This document shows, piece after piece, positions 22,767-34,706 of a stretch of 64,000 bases of DNA. The DNA is from Hygrocybe punicea. Lineage: Eukaryota; Basidiomycota; Agaricomycetes; Agaricales; Hygrophoraceae. The position numbers and the translations under genes were made by a program. The DNA is taken from NCBI GenBank assembly GCA_963556145.1, contig OY744462.1, forward strand, positions 8,370,001 through 8,434,000. Direction: 5' to 3'. Below the pieces are notes generated by a model, which had not been told where the DNA came from, searched no databases, and worked only from the letters and a program-made list of their open reading frames with translations. Position 1 is the stretch's first letter; the number at the start of each line of letters is the position of its first letter.

Positions 22767-24780
22767 ATCAGCAAATCGACAAAAGGTTCTGAGAGACTTT
22801 CTGGTCTGGAGCGGTCTGACCCAGACCAATTTGTTCTGACATGATTTTCACAACCTTCCCAGACCTTCCCAGACACATCAGACCACAACAGCTAAGATAC
22901 TATGATGGCGGCAGACCCGCCAGACCACTTATATAATTTTCGAGAACCAAGATAAATTATTGCTAAGTGTAAACAAGCTACGATATCAAGTGTAAACAAG
23001 CTACGATATCAAGTACTAATAAATTCTCACATTATATAGAGGTAAGTATGGTCCGTGCAGTTTTCAACCGTGTGAATATTTCAATACAGATTCCACCACC
23101 CTCGCGCAACAAACAGCAACCAAATGCGCCCCCAAAGCCAATGACAAGACAGGCTAGACGAACGGTGATCAATGCGCCCAAAGGCTGAATGTGCCGTGGA
23201 GTTGGTGTACCACCTAAATGTAAGCCTTTTCGCTTTTTCAATTACTACATTCTACTCTCAAATGTAATGCCACCAGCTCACATGCAACGGAGACGCGACG
23301 GCAATGGCAGCAAACAACATCTGGCACAAGACAACACTGCAAGGTGGACAGAGAGTGGACCCATTGTGCTCACCACAGCAAAGTTAAGTTTTTCATTATT
23401 TTCACTGTTTATCAACTGTATTGATGGCCACCGCAGTGACATAGCCAATGATAGGCAACGAAGCCCAAGCAACATGCCCCCCCTCAAGGTATGTAAATTA
23501 CACGCAAAAAAAAAAAGATTACATCGTGTCCAACGCCCAAACAGCCCAAGAGCCCAATGTGCAATGTCTGGCAAAGTGGATCGACGCCACCATCTGAAGG
23601 CTATGGCCTGAACACCCCAACGGCGACCAATACAACAGTGGAGATAAGTCTAGCAACGACGAGAGCAGCGGGGGCTATCATGCCACTGCTGTAATTTGTT
23701 TTTATTTTTATTTTGCCCATTACTAACTACTATGATACCCGTGCCCAGCCCACGTGTACCTCAACATCCCCACCCACCACATGTACCACGAACAAGAGCC
23801 AGTGTGGGATACCAACGGCAACCAGGAGGAGATGACAACGAGTCCAGTGCAACAGAAGCAGCGGGCCCACTGAGTTGGTACGTTTTTTCTCTTTTCTTGT
23901 CTGGTTTACTGACTGCCTGGCCGTGCCCAGCTCACACCCATACCCGTATACATGCCCACCTCAATGTCTGTACCGACAACGCCCACAAGAAACAAGATGC
24001 ATCGGACGACGAGGGCGGTGCGAGGGAATACGGGGCAGACGGGCAGCAGGCGTGGTGAGGGTGTGCCCACCCCGGCTGGCAAAGGTACGAATTTTTTCAC
24101 GTCTGTTACAGACCAACTATGGTTGGTGCATACCCTGAGCCTATGCCGTCATGCCACCCCCGGGAACAAAGTATGGCGACAAAGCCACTGCTAGCACTGA
24201 ACGGCCCTGCCCATGATGGTCCTGACGGACAAACGGGCAACACCGAGCCCAGGGCTGTGTGCGATGGACAGGAAACCAAGTCGGCCCCAGCCGAATGCCA
24301 ATGCCCGACACTGAATGCATCAAAGCCAGTGCTGCTGCAACGTCGCCATGTCTGGAGGGCTTGCGAGAGTTGTCGGTCAGCCTTCTCATCATCATCCAGC
24401 TTCTCTCACATCCTGACTTTTCCGCCTCAGCCGCAAGAAGATCAAATGCGACGGCTGCGAACCGACCTGTTCCCAATGTGCCACATTGGGGTCCCATATT
24501 GATGGATAATGATGACAGGTGGTGGATGATGAAGAGAATGGTTGCAGTATAGGCTCCGGAACATTCATGTTTTGAAAATTTGTTATCTATGTATTATGTT
24601 CGTGTTAATATAATACATTATACATGGTCTGGAAGTGTGTCTGAGCTGGTCTGGAAGTGGTCTGGTCCAGACAATGCCATCTGGAAGTAGTCGGAAGAAA
24701 TTAGAATCTAACATCATGGTCTGAATGGTTTTATGGTCTGGACTGGTCAGGCCCAGACCGCCCCAGACCTGTCAGACAAA
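22767..24780. mobile_element. 2-kb DNA element with GTCTGG-rich inverted ends
   Basis: The two ends, read inward, share GGTCTGG-GCGGTCTG and repeated GTCTGG/CCAGAC words (22787-22930 and 24625-24775). The interior contains short open frames with GT..AG introns but no recognisable transposase, so it is probably non-autonomous. Inverted similarity extends into flanking CATCAGCAAATCG on both sides. Exact ends and a target duplication could not be fixed. It sits inside the DUF4246 gene. Confidence 0.6.
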
Positions 24781-25452
24781 TTGCCGATTTGCTGATGCAC
24801 ACTTAGTGTCTCCCCTTCACCACACCTCTTCACACAATCATCAAGGCCAACAAGGCTATCACCTAAGATCCTGGTGCGCCCATATACGACCGGGAAGAGA
24901 GAAGGATGAACAAGATCGAGCACCATGTTATTTGAGCCAGGGTGCCAGTCGCGATGCACCTCGGAGATGTTCTCAAGGGGAGCCACGGCAGTACGAAGAT
25001 CGTCTCTGAGCCTGGCGGGAATGGCTAAATCAGATTTGACGATGCCGACATCATATGCAGTGATGCTTCCGGTTTGTTTAAACATCCCAGACTTGTACCG
25101 AAGCTCGTCAATGCAGTAGATAAACATACACTCTGTTAGATAAATATCTGGGATCGCGAGAGCTTCAGCCTTCCATTTGGCTACTATGGTTTCATCGAAA
25201 ACCTATCATATTATTATAATGAAAATAGATGTTCCAGAATCAGGAATCGTACCTTTGAATCCCATCCCAGTTTATCGGTCAGCGTATTCATAAGGCGCAT
25301 CATCGTGAACTCTCGTAAAGAGGTAAGCTCCAATCCACTAGATTCATTGTCTGCTTGAACCATTCTCAACCTGATGGATCAAGGACTTACAAGCCTATGG
25401 AATCAAGAGCATTTGGGAAAAGCGGACCCCACTGGCCTTCCGCAGCGAGTCT

Positions 25453-25461
25453 TCTTGTATA

Positions 25462-25494
<33 letters not shown>
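25453..25494. repeat. LINE 3' junction: target duplication copy plus poly(T)
   Basis: TCTTGTATAAG at 25453-25463 abuts a run of 31 T residues. The partner copy lies near 31863-31873. Coding sequence of the DUF4246 gene resumes directly to the left. Confidence 0.85.
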
Positions 25495-25787
25495 CTCCCA
25501 GTTTATTCTCCTTTACAGTACATTGTATGTAGAGATTCCTGTTATGTATGCTACTTGTCATGTCAAGTGGGTGCATGAAGTCCTGAGGCAACATGTGGGA
25601 AGCAGCAGTGCCGTTCCCGGTAGGAGTGTATCTCCTGTAATAACTGAAACCCAGGTATGGGTAGATTATAAAATATAGAATGGGAAGGTCGGGGCCGTGG
25701 GGCTGGGGGTATGCGGAACAGGGTGTACGGCGCGCGGTATGTAGTGCGTGGGATGTGAGTGTGGTGGGATGACGGGGGGCGGTGGGG

Positions 25788-28700
25788 TTAGCTGCTACAT
25801 TCGTGTGTGATGTCGGGAATGTGTCCAAACGCTTGCCGGAGTCGCTGTGTGTCGTTGATGTAACGGAAGAGCGGTGGAAGGTGCTTTGGGGTGCATAGCA
25901 GTTTCTTCACATATCCTGCATCACGCCCTACCGTTCGGCGTAGTTTTCGGCATGCATGGTTGTGTGCTGGGCAAAACAGGAGAAAGTGGGTGACAGTCTC
26001 ATGGTGACGACGACAGCAAGGACAAGTGGGGGTGTCAGCGCGGTTGATCTTATGCAAATGATGATTGAGTCCCACGTGGCCTGTTCTTAGCTGTGTGAGG
26101 ATTGCGACGTGTTTCTTGGGCAGAGATCGGGTCATCTTCCGATATGTGGCCGGTGAGAAGCTCGGGTCGATTTCCAGGAGCCGTCTGCATCTCGGGGACT
26201 GGGCCCATTCCCTGTCTGCCCGTTTCTTTAGCCTGTCTAGGAACGACCTCGCCGCCGCCGTCTTGCTGTGTGGTAGAGCGTGCCGTAGTGGGGCGGGAAG
26301 TCCTGTGGCTGCCGTTACGTTCCCTTGTGCTGCTCTCTTCGCATGACCATCTGCTGCCTCATTGCCTCCGATGCCCTCGTGTCCCGGTGCCCATTTTATT
26401 GTCAGATTCATCCTCTTATGTTGCCTCCTAACCATGTCTAGCCTCTTGTGGAACAGGTCGAATATGTAGTGTGAGGGGCCCACTTCAAGAGATTTGATCG
26501 CCCGTATCGCTGCCTGTCCGTCCACGAACATTGAAACACCCCGAACCCCCTTTTCTCCTCTCAGCAACTCCAGTCCCAGTATCGTGCCTATCCCTTCTCC
26601 TTCGTGTACCGTGTGATGCTCCTGTTTACCTAGTTTGTACCTTCTGACTCTCTTTCTCCTCCGCCCTGCTCGCATGAGTACCGCCGCTGCGCCTATCATA
26701 CCATCCAAACCTGATCCATCAGTATATATTTTGATATCGTTGTTATCTTGTTCGTGAGCTTCCTTGGCCTCTTCTCGTGATGGCCGTATCTGCGTCGTGA
26801 CCTCTGGTTCCCATTTCGTGTCGTATCTGCATGTGGTGATCTTTTCCATGTGTTCCGTTTTGACGTTGTAGTCCCATATGAGGTCATGTATGGGGGTGGG
26901 GTGTCTTTTTACCCGGCGTACCTGTGCGTTCTTGACGGCTTTGCTTAGTGGGTGTGCCGGCGGGAGCGTTGCAAGGCGTAGGGCTGCCCGTTGTCGAGTC
27001 CTATCTACTAAAAAGTGAAATGGTAAAAGGTCTGCGTGGACATCTAGGATGTCGGTGGCCGTGGTTGACAATGCGCCGGTGATCATTATGGCTGCCTTGT
27101 GTTGTATGCCTGTTAGTTTTCGTACCATCGCTGTGCCTCCTCCGCCTCTCCTAGTCCCTCTTCCGTCTTTCTTCGAAGTTGAGCCCATGAAGACCTCCGC
27201 AGCATAGAGCATTCTTGGTACCGCGATCGATAGGTAAAGCCTTCTCATGATCCTCGCCGGTATCCCCCCTGATGTCTTAGATAGCCTCCTGAACTCCAAA
27301 AGCCAGTCCTGGCCCTTTTTGAGTGCTGCCGCTCCCTGTTCCTTCCATTGAAGTTCGCGGTCAATGTGTACGCCAAGAAACTTGATTGATGTCTTGGGGG
27401 GTATGGGTCTTCCGGCAATGTTAATCGGTAGCCCTGTTATTATGATTCTTTTCTGTGGGTTGTCTGGGTCCACCTGTCGTCGTCGCGTCAGATCGATAAG
27501 CTGGAATTTGTCGACACCAAATTCGCAGTTATGTTCCCTCGCCCACTCTAGAATGCCGCCCGGCCTCTCCATAATGGACTCCAGCTTCGCATGTGCTTCC
27601 CCAAAATTCCTGCCCACCGCGAGTACGTTCGAGTCGTCGAGGTATAGGATGCCATGTTCCCCATTGCGTGGGATGGGGATGTCGAGCTGGTCTGAGTTGT
27701 AGAATAGGTAGCACGTCGGCGAGACGGGGCTGCCCTGGTCAAGTCCGTTGTCTACATCAAAGGGTTCTGAGGTGAATTCATCGAAGGTCAGTGTGGTACG
27801 ACGGGCTGTGAGCGTTCTCTCTAGCCACCCAGTGATCTCCACTGGTACACCGCGTTTTCGCATATTATGCACCATACGGTCAATGGCTGTACTCGGAAAG
27901 GCCCCTTTGACATCAAGGGAGAGTAACGATACCACATTACCTTTCCGCCATTCATCCTTGATTATCTTGCTCATAAATAGAATCGCGTCCGTTGTGCTAC
28001 AGCCAGCTCTCCCTCCAAAGTGATTGTCTGGCAAGACTCAGGCTCTCTCGCTCATGACCGTGATGTCTTCGTTGACGCATGAGTTCATCAGCCTTGCGTA
28101 CCCATCCGATAGTACTATGGGCCGCCATGCTCCAGGGATGGAGTAGTCTGGCTTGCCCGGCTTCTTCAGTACGATTGTCTCCGTGACCGCCCAATGTCTT
28201 GGGTACGTCTCCAACCCAAAGGTCACTCTGAAAATGGGGCCGAGAAAGGGGACCAGCATATCGCCGGCGTTCTTGAATACTGCATTTGGTGGGGTGTTGC
28301 ATTTGGTGCCCTTGTATGGCTGCATACGTTGGATGGCTCTGTGGATTTGCGCGTTGGTGATGGGTCGGAAGTTCCATGCTGGCGGTGGATACTCGGGGTC
28401 TTTGGGGACTGATGAGGTGGCGGGTTTGCTGGGGAAGAAGTTGCTGTGAAAAGCTTTGCTCTTATCTGCGTTAGTCGTCAGTTCGCGTTTCTCATTTGTT
28501 GTGGTGTCTGTAATATATAGTGTGGGCACCTTCGCCCTCCCTCCGTCCAATGCAGGACCTGTCACCAATCGGCTCGCTGTCCATTGACTAGATGTGTCGA
28601 TACTCTCTAGCCATTCCGACCAATGTGTTGCCTTAACCGTCTGTATATGAGCTGCATACCTGTGTTTGGCTGTTTTGTACGCCTCGTGGATTGGGTGTCC

Positions 28701-29855
28701 CTCCACGTGTCGGTACCGGTATGATTTGTTGCCGAGGTTGCGGACCGTTTTCCGTTCTGCTCTCAGGTCTTGATTCCACCATCGTTTGCTGTAGGGGGAT
28801 AGTTTAGTCACAGGGACACATTTCGTTACCGCGTTCCAGACCGCTCCCTCCAATTCTCCTAGCGCCCGGTGGAAGGAGTCGTGCGACGTGAGTTCTGCTG
28901 GGGCTGGGAGGGTGTCCAGGTTCTCCTTGAGCGAGTTTCTGAACTCCGTCCAGTCCGCCGCGCGAAAGTTCAGGCGTTGTATTTGAGGTCTAGACGGGGC
29001 GGTTAGATCTAGCATCGTAGTTATCGGGAAGTGGTCGGTCTTGGCTGGCCTATCGCCTGGTCTCATGTCAAATAGCACTACGTGGTCCATTATGGAACTA
29101 GAGCAGAAAACGTTGTCAACTCGGGTCATGTTGCCCGTCGACATGGACTGCAGCGTTGGTGTGCCCTCTGGTAATGCCATTCTCATGTCGTATCGGGCTA
29201 AGAGGTCTAACAAAGGTCCTGCTGCTTCGAGGTTAGCATTGGTGAAGAGGTGGTTGTTACGCTCTTCATCCCAGAGTGGGTGGTGGCGGTTGAAGTCTCC
29301 TGCCAGGACGTAGTGGACTGGGGTCTGGGCTGGAGCTCGAGCTGCTATGCTACCAAGGTAACGTCACAGTGTGGATATGTTGTTGTTGTTGTTACAGTCG
29401 TTGTATACATTGATGATTCTGATGATCCCAAAGTTCCCTTTTATCTCTGCCGCTGTGATGTCAGGTGAGTCAATTAGTATTGGAGACCAGGAGTCAGATC
29501 GGAGCCGTCTGTTGACCAGTATTATTGATCGGGTGGGATGTGTTGTGTGTCTGTCATGGTGTCGTGGGGGGTATATCACTGTGTAATAAGCATTGGCTCT
29601 CGAGAGCCCCTTGAAGTCGACGTATGGTTCCTGTATGAGAATAAAGTCATAATTGGTTTTGATTGAGTCTAGCATGTCGTGTTGGGCTACGAGCGATTTG
29701 TTGACGTTCTGTTGCCATAAAGTTAGTGGTTTCGATGAGTCGGGAGTGGGAGCAGAGGTCATATATAGAGCTCCTCCGTCGAGGGTGAGTGGATAGGATG
29801 ATGTTGTTGGTGTTGGTGATGATGTTGTTGGGGTGGGTGTGGGGTCATTGTTCAC
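25788..29855 (-). pseudogene. LINE ORF2: endonuclease, reverse transcriptase, RNase H
   Basis: The N-terminus has an APE-type endonuclease (LTLWQQNVNKS, FILIQEPYVD, LAGDFNRHHPLWD, and KTDHFPI near its end). The RT follows, with HFGGRAGCST, LLSLDVKGAFPS, GLDQGSPVSP, the catalytic YLDDSN box and IKFLGVHID. A C-terminal RNase H domain shows IYTDGSG, HEGEGIG, VDGQAAI and AAD. The end has a Cys/His finger (CPCCRRHHETVTHFLLFC). In-frame TGA codons occur at about 29361-29363, inside the endonuclease, and 28038-28040, before the RT fingers. Both are one transition from CGA. The element cannot make a full ORF2 protein. Confidence 0.9.
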
Positions 29856-31709
29856 GGCGCAGCGGTCGTTGTGTCTGTGTGGGTAGATTTCCGTGTCATG
29901 ATGTGGGTGGGGCCTTCAAGCGGTTCGTCAGCCCACCATCCTCCGGAGGTAGGCGGCGCTGGTCTATCTGTCCAGTAAGTGTGTAACGTCTGTTGGGCAG
30001 TTTGTGTGCTTATCCTCTGGTTTCGTCGATCTGTAGCTGGTGCTAGTGCTGTCCGCCGTTGTTCGGCTCCTGGGTGGCTTCTGTCATGAGGTCTCTGGTT
30101 GTCTCTCCCTCCTCTATTTTGTTCACATCGTTCGTCCGGATGTGGGTACGGGGCGTTGTCTGTGGGTGCGCCCCTTCTCCACGTTGTGTCAAACGTGTTC
30201 CGCATGGGATCCGTGTCCGTTCTGCCCCATGTGCTAGGGTTGTTGGTGGGGAAGAGTCTGTACTTGGCGTCGGGGTCTCAATCACGTGTTTGATGGAGAC
30301 GCTCCCTGAAGACTCGACATTGTCGGTCAGCAGCGCCATGTCCGCCCTCTTGGCAATTGGCACATCTCAGTTCCCCAGTGCCGCATAGCTGATCTGCTGT
30401 GCGGTGGAGCCCCGCACAGCGTGCGCATACGTCGTGGATGGATTTACAGTCCCTCGCGATGTGGCCGAATTTCTGGCATTTCATGCATCTCCGCGGGTCC
30501 ATCAATGCTTTCTTTGTCCTGCATTGCTTTCCCTCTATGAAAATACCGTATTCTAGCGCGTGGTTCGCGGCTTCTCTCGTGCTGAAGCCCACTGACAAGA
30601 ACGCGAATCTCTGTCCCGCTCGACGAAGGTGGGGTGGCTTGATCCATCGTGCCTCGTATATCGCCATCCTGGGAAGGGAGCTGGCTTGCTCGACCTTCTC
30701 GATCGCTGTTTGTTCATTCGGGTCAAAGGAGGTAGGGACGTGTTCGGCCACTACTTGGTACGTCCTCGAGCTCCCTGTTGATGTCCCTCCAAATTGCGCC
30801 ATAAATGCGCGCATTACTTCCTTGGACTTTAAGTAGTTCGCCGCCTGCGTGGAGTTGAGTGTGTATATTATCGTTCCGGATTGTGTTCTGCGCGCTCCCA
30901 CAAAGGCCATGCCATTGGGTTTGTCTGCTGCCTGCATACCCATCAAGTCAAGGGCCAGGGTCGCCTTCTCCACCAACTCTTTCTCGGATAGGTTCACTAG
31001 CGGGTCATCTTGTGTATCGGGTAGTCTGCGTACTACAATCTGCTTGTCCAATGCGTTTCCTTTCGCTATCGGCGCTGCGTGTTCTGGTGGGATCTGCGTG
31101 GTGGTCCGTACGATCGATGCGAAGGTGGGTGTGCTGTCGGTGTCAGGTTGTTCCCGATTGGTGGCCGCCTCTGCCATCTTGGTGGCCCGCCTCTACCATC
31201 TCTAATGCGCTTTTCGTGCGGGTTGTAAGTTCGTCTAAGTTGGCTCGGAGATCGTTTAGTGTGTTCGTCATTTGATTCGTCACCCCCCGCAGCGACTCCT
31301 CCTGCTTGCCACTGGCTTCCGTTGCTGCTGTGATCGTTTCGGCTGCCGTGGTCAGTTTGGGGTGTACTATCTCGTCCATTTTCCTGTCTATTTTCGCCAC
31401 TGCCTCGTTCGCCATCGCGTCCAATCCCATCTCCTCTAGAACGAATGCAGAGGCCCTCAGGATGTTCACCGCGGGTCTGGGCAGCTTGGCTATGCCCCCT
31501 GCCGCTTGTAGTAGGACATACGCTAGTCTCTGGGTAGTCATCTTTTCTCCTTGCGTGATGTATCCGTCCCGTACCAGAGCCGTTCTGGCATCTTTCACAT
31601 TGAGCACGTCAGTCAAGACGCCCGTGGCATCAGCTAACTCATCTCTGGTTGGTCTAGTCGCATGGTTTTTGTCTAAGTTACCTCCCGGAGTTCGGTTTTT
31701 CGAGGTCAT
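29852..31709 (-). pseudogene. LINE ORF1, gag-like with three CCHC knuckles
   Basis: ORF1 proteins of LINEs bind element RNA. The first frame (31709-31143) is a helical, charged region. The second frame (31177-29852) carries three zinc knuckles: CMKCQKFGHIARDC, CARCAGLHRTADQLC and CANCQEGGHGAADRQC. The two frames overlap within an imperfect 21-base tandem repeat (about 31160-31201) in which one unit has an extra C, so a single indel explains the frame change. An in-frame TGA at 30278-30280 separates the knuckles from a Pro/Thr-rich tail. The tail's stop (29852-29854) overlaps the ORF2 frame. Confidence 0.8.
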
Positions 31710-32199
31710 GGGATTATAATGTATCTTAGGATCCTATCAGGTAGAAGTTAGGCTATCGTAGTGTTCATTCTATTGTGCAAGAGAGGTGTGGGGCCGCCGC
31801 TCAGGTTTCCTTTGTTGGGGTCCTGGTCGGGGTGCCACGCGGTGTGTTGCCAAGAGAGTCTCTCTTGTATAAGTTTGCGGTAGTATGTCACGGTATTGAC
31901 AGATAGGATTTCTGGTGGGGATGAAATTGACCGGGAGGTCGAAACCGGGAAGCTTCAGTCTTTTGGACATCTTGACTGAGTGCTGAGCGCTGAGCGCTCA
32001 ATATTGCATAGTGTGCGTTGAAGTAGACGTTAGCTTGACTCCTATTATTATTATTATTATTATTATACTGCAACCATAACCTGGAATCGATTCCGTCATT
32101 TGCTTTTCTGCCATTTCTGCCTCGCCCATGGATCCTGGGGGCCAGGGCAGCCGAGAAAGGTCATTCAGCTAAATTAATGCCTGCGAATGCTTGACCAGG

Positions 32200-33204
32200 T
32201 AACAGTTCACAGAGGGGCGGTTGCCTTTACAGTTGGTTCATTTGGCGACTCGCAACCAGTACTCGTTTAAATCGGACAAGTCTTGTACGACAGTGGAGAT
32301 TCACCTCAGGAACATCGGGCTCTGATGAAAGAGTTCCAGTCGCTGCATCAAGCACTCATCTTGACCAGTGATGTGATTCAAAAATATAAGTCCGGCCAAA
32401 GCCCTAGTAGCCAACGCCATTATTCGAGAGGTGGCCCAGTGTTACTACAAAAATCGATGGTTTTCGGAAACCTCTAGCTTCTACGCATCCGGGGCAAGGT
32501 TTTGTGGGTCGTCACAAGCGGATGAAGTGGTGAAGTCGAGGATGAAACTGTCTGCCCACCAAGAAGCGCTCAACATTCTCTTCTCAGCGTTGAACTCGTC
32601 TGTTCCAAACCTTCTCTTTTGGATGTTATCGGTTGAAATTTGGTTTTCTTCATTATTCAGAGTTGCATTCCAGGAGCTGGGAGACCTTATTCGAGCAGGT
32701 CGGAGCACTGTCGACGACGTCAGAACTGTGGTAAGACAGACGTCATATCCCATGGGTCGTGTCTGCGAAAACGCTATGGACGCCTTGGGCTATCATACCG
32801 GTGCCAATTTCGTTCTGTGGTACGTGGAAGGTAGGTACTCTGGATTCCACATTTTAATGGAGTAGAGCTTTGACCGTATTATCAAGGCATACTTCAAATA
32901 TCGTGCTGGGACTCGCTATGTCAAGCGAGGTGACTACGATGTTTTAAACCCTGGTTATCCGCCCGTCGGATTTGGCCAGCTCGGTGAGGGCAGGGATGTT
33001 AGTTGAGATGAGCATCATCTTGTGGCGAGAAACGAAAACAAGAAGAAGTGTCCACGGTGCGACCACATCAATTCAAGTGTTGCGATTAATGGTTGGATTC
33101 AGTGGAAAGTTCAAAAATATTCAAATTGGCCATTATCAATAACGCACCCTACAACAGTCGGAGTGTTCAGGGAACTTTCAAGTCGAAGAAGGCGTCGAGA
33201 CTGA
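32200..33204 (+). pseudogene. Fungal ubiquitin-like/STAND-N-type protein, degenerate
   Basis: The frame order resembles a lineage-specific agaricomycete family. It starts with a VGSFGDSQ block near 32230, then EHRALMKEFQSLHQAL, then a region with FQELGDLIRAGRS. The ubiquitin-like part follows, with SFDRIIKAYFKYRAG, KRGDYDVL and a C-terminal Cys pair (KKCPRCDHINSS). Stops break it after PVLV near 32268 and near 32866 and 33005, some of which could be introns. I think it is a decayed gene, but a spliced functional version cannot be excluded. Function unknown. Confidence 0.5.
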
Positions 33205-33650
33205 TGAAACAGAGGAAAGTAACGATGAGATAATCTCCCCCGCTTCAGCTGGTAAGTCCACTTATATGAGTGATTTGCTTAGTCAGACTGAAGGAGGGGA
33301 TACAGGGCACGACGAGGACATGCAAGATAACGAGACACAATTTTCCGCCGGATACAGCTCATCTGCATTGGTACTGAACCGGACGAGCAACATTCTCAAG
33401 GAAGCATTTCGTCAACAAAAAGGCTTGCCGATCTGAGCTACTGTACAAGCTTATTAGCGCATCATTGGTCCAATTTGATTAGTTGTTATTCATATTACTA
33501 CTGTTATTATAAGTCAGAAAACATTCCAGCAAAAGACTCGGAAGGGCTGTAGCAAAAGACTTGGCTTTTATTAGGGTGAGACGCAAGTCAGTCCTATTGG
33601 CAGTTTCGCCTTTCACCCAGACAGGCAGCCGCCATCATCGAACACCCATA

Positions 33651-34522
33651 ATGTTAGGCTGTCTATACCGATCGCTGAACATGTCCCCAACCCTCAGGCA
33701 GTCTCCTCAAACCTCCAAACCATTCCAGCTTTTGCCATCACTTAACCCCCAAGTCGGACAACTGTATCGTATCCGAAAATTCAGCCGGGCCGCCAAACAA
33801 CACTCGTCCTACGTTCGTCCCCAACGACACCCAGTGGATCTCCCTATCATAAAAGTAACGTCCAAATCCAGCGGACATATGACTATTCCGAGTACTTATC
33901 TAAACCCCTTTGCTCCCTTATTTTACATGAAAAAAACAATCATTTCACCGCAAAACTAAGAACAGGTGGCCTGTGATCCTGGTTTGGGCTGCCGCGGGCG
34001 TGACTGGCTGGGCTGTCTTCCTCCTCTTCGCGACGAACCAGGAAAAACTCTCCAGCTCAGTTGTGCTGCAGATCATGCGGACAGTGCGCGGGAATAAGGA
34101 TCTTCAGGAACTGCTGGGGGAAGGCATCCATCCAGAGCCTGCCTGGTACATGAACGGTCATCCCTTCATCCATGGAAAGGTTCTCCTTTCTTTGTTCCTG
34201 GTTATCATGAAAGGCCCAATAGATTGCTGATGGGATGGCTTTTTGAGTAGATTAGCACTTTGCAAGGCGGTATCGACATCAGTTTCCGTTTAAAGGGAGA
34301 TAAATGTCAGCATAATCCATGCCAACCCCCCCTACCTTGCTCACTCGAATTCTCAGATGCAGGAACGCTATATTTTACTAGCGTAAGGAAGGCCAAGGGT
34401 GAACCTTTTATTATATGTACGTCTATATTGCTCAGCCGTGCTTCACTACTAAATCATCGCGAGCAGTGCGTTTCAAGGTAATCGGCGATGATGGCACGAT
34501 CGTACATTTGCCAAGGACATAG
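33651..34522 (+). CDS. COA1: Cytochrome c oxidase assembly factor 1 (Coa1)
   Basis: Coa1 is an inner-membrane mitochondrial protein that helps mature Cox1 during complex IV assembly. Five exons fit without gaps: 33651-33854, 33961-34179, 34251-34305, 34357-34416 and 34467-34522, giving 197 residues. The N-terminus is basic and hydroxylated as expected for a presequence. A membrane helix (VILVWAAAGVTGWAVFLLFA) is followed by the family signature NQEKLSSSVVLQIMRTVR, PEPAWYMNGHPF, GGIDISFRLKG and GTLYFTSVRKAKGEPF. The first two introns are phase 0. An alternative start is the second Met at 33681. Its divergent or convergent neighbours do not suggest an operon-like link. Confidence 0.9.
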
Positions 34523-34706
34523 TTTATTGTATAATGTTATGATGCATGTGTATTTTCCACCGGGACCACAAGTTGACAAAAGAGCAAAGTACATATTATT
34601 TCAGGCAGTGATGGTTTCGGAAACATAAAAAATTTGAACAAAAAAAATCTCAGCGGCGCAACCTTGGTTAAACACAGAACAGAAAACTTGATAGCGAGCA
34701 ATGACA

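Larger units (their letters stand above)
25464..31862 (-). mobile_element. LINE retrotransposon (Tad-like) with poly(A) tail and target duplication
   Basis: A non-LTR element on the minus strand. Its 3' end is a 31-base T run on the plus strand (25464-25494). TCTTGTATAAG occurs immediately outside both ends (25453-25463 and about 31863-31873), with similar GAGTCT beyond, indicating a target-site duplication of at least 11 bp. It encodes a gag-like ORF1 with CCHC knuckles and an ORF2 with endonuclease, reverse transcriptase and RNase H. Three in-frame TGA codons and one frameshift show it is dead. Confidence 0.9.
21489..31970 (-). pseudogene. DUF4246-family gene split into three parts by two transposons
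   Basis: All three parts lie in order on the minus strand. The 5' piece (31970-31864) encodes MSKRLKLPGFDLPVNFIP and ends where a LINE is inserted. The middle piece (25463-24772) encodes AAEGQWGPLFPNALDS, LMNTLTDKLGWDSKVFDE, YCIDELRYKSG, DWHPGSNNMVLDLVHPSLFP and VGLDDCVKRCGEGE. The 3' piece (22830-21489) encodes GKFQWLPCEVSF, SYINNLHP, PNFEGGTWHVEG, and VGPFCLADKTKPGHRKILALF. These blocks are in the order seen in DUF4246 proteins, whose biochemical role is undefined. Without the insertions the gene would span about 2.1 kb. Confidence 0.85.

Noticed and set aside
22767..24780. A long intron of the DUF4246 gene
   Set aside because: It has inverted ends with repeated words and no matching splice sites at the borders; host introns here are 50-75 nt.
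25403..25828. Small open frame at the LINE 3' end
   Set aside because: It runs through the poly(A) tail and target site, so it is LINE 3' UTR joined to host sequence.
28038..30280. TGA reassigned to an amino acid
   Set aside because: SCD6 and the surface protein use TGA as a terminal stop at the expected family length, and all internal TGAs are in mobile or decaying genes.
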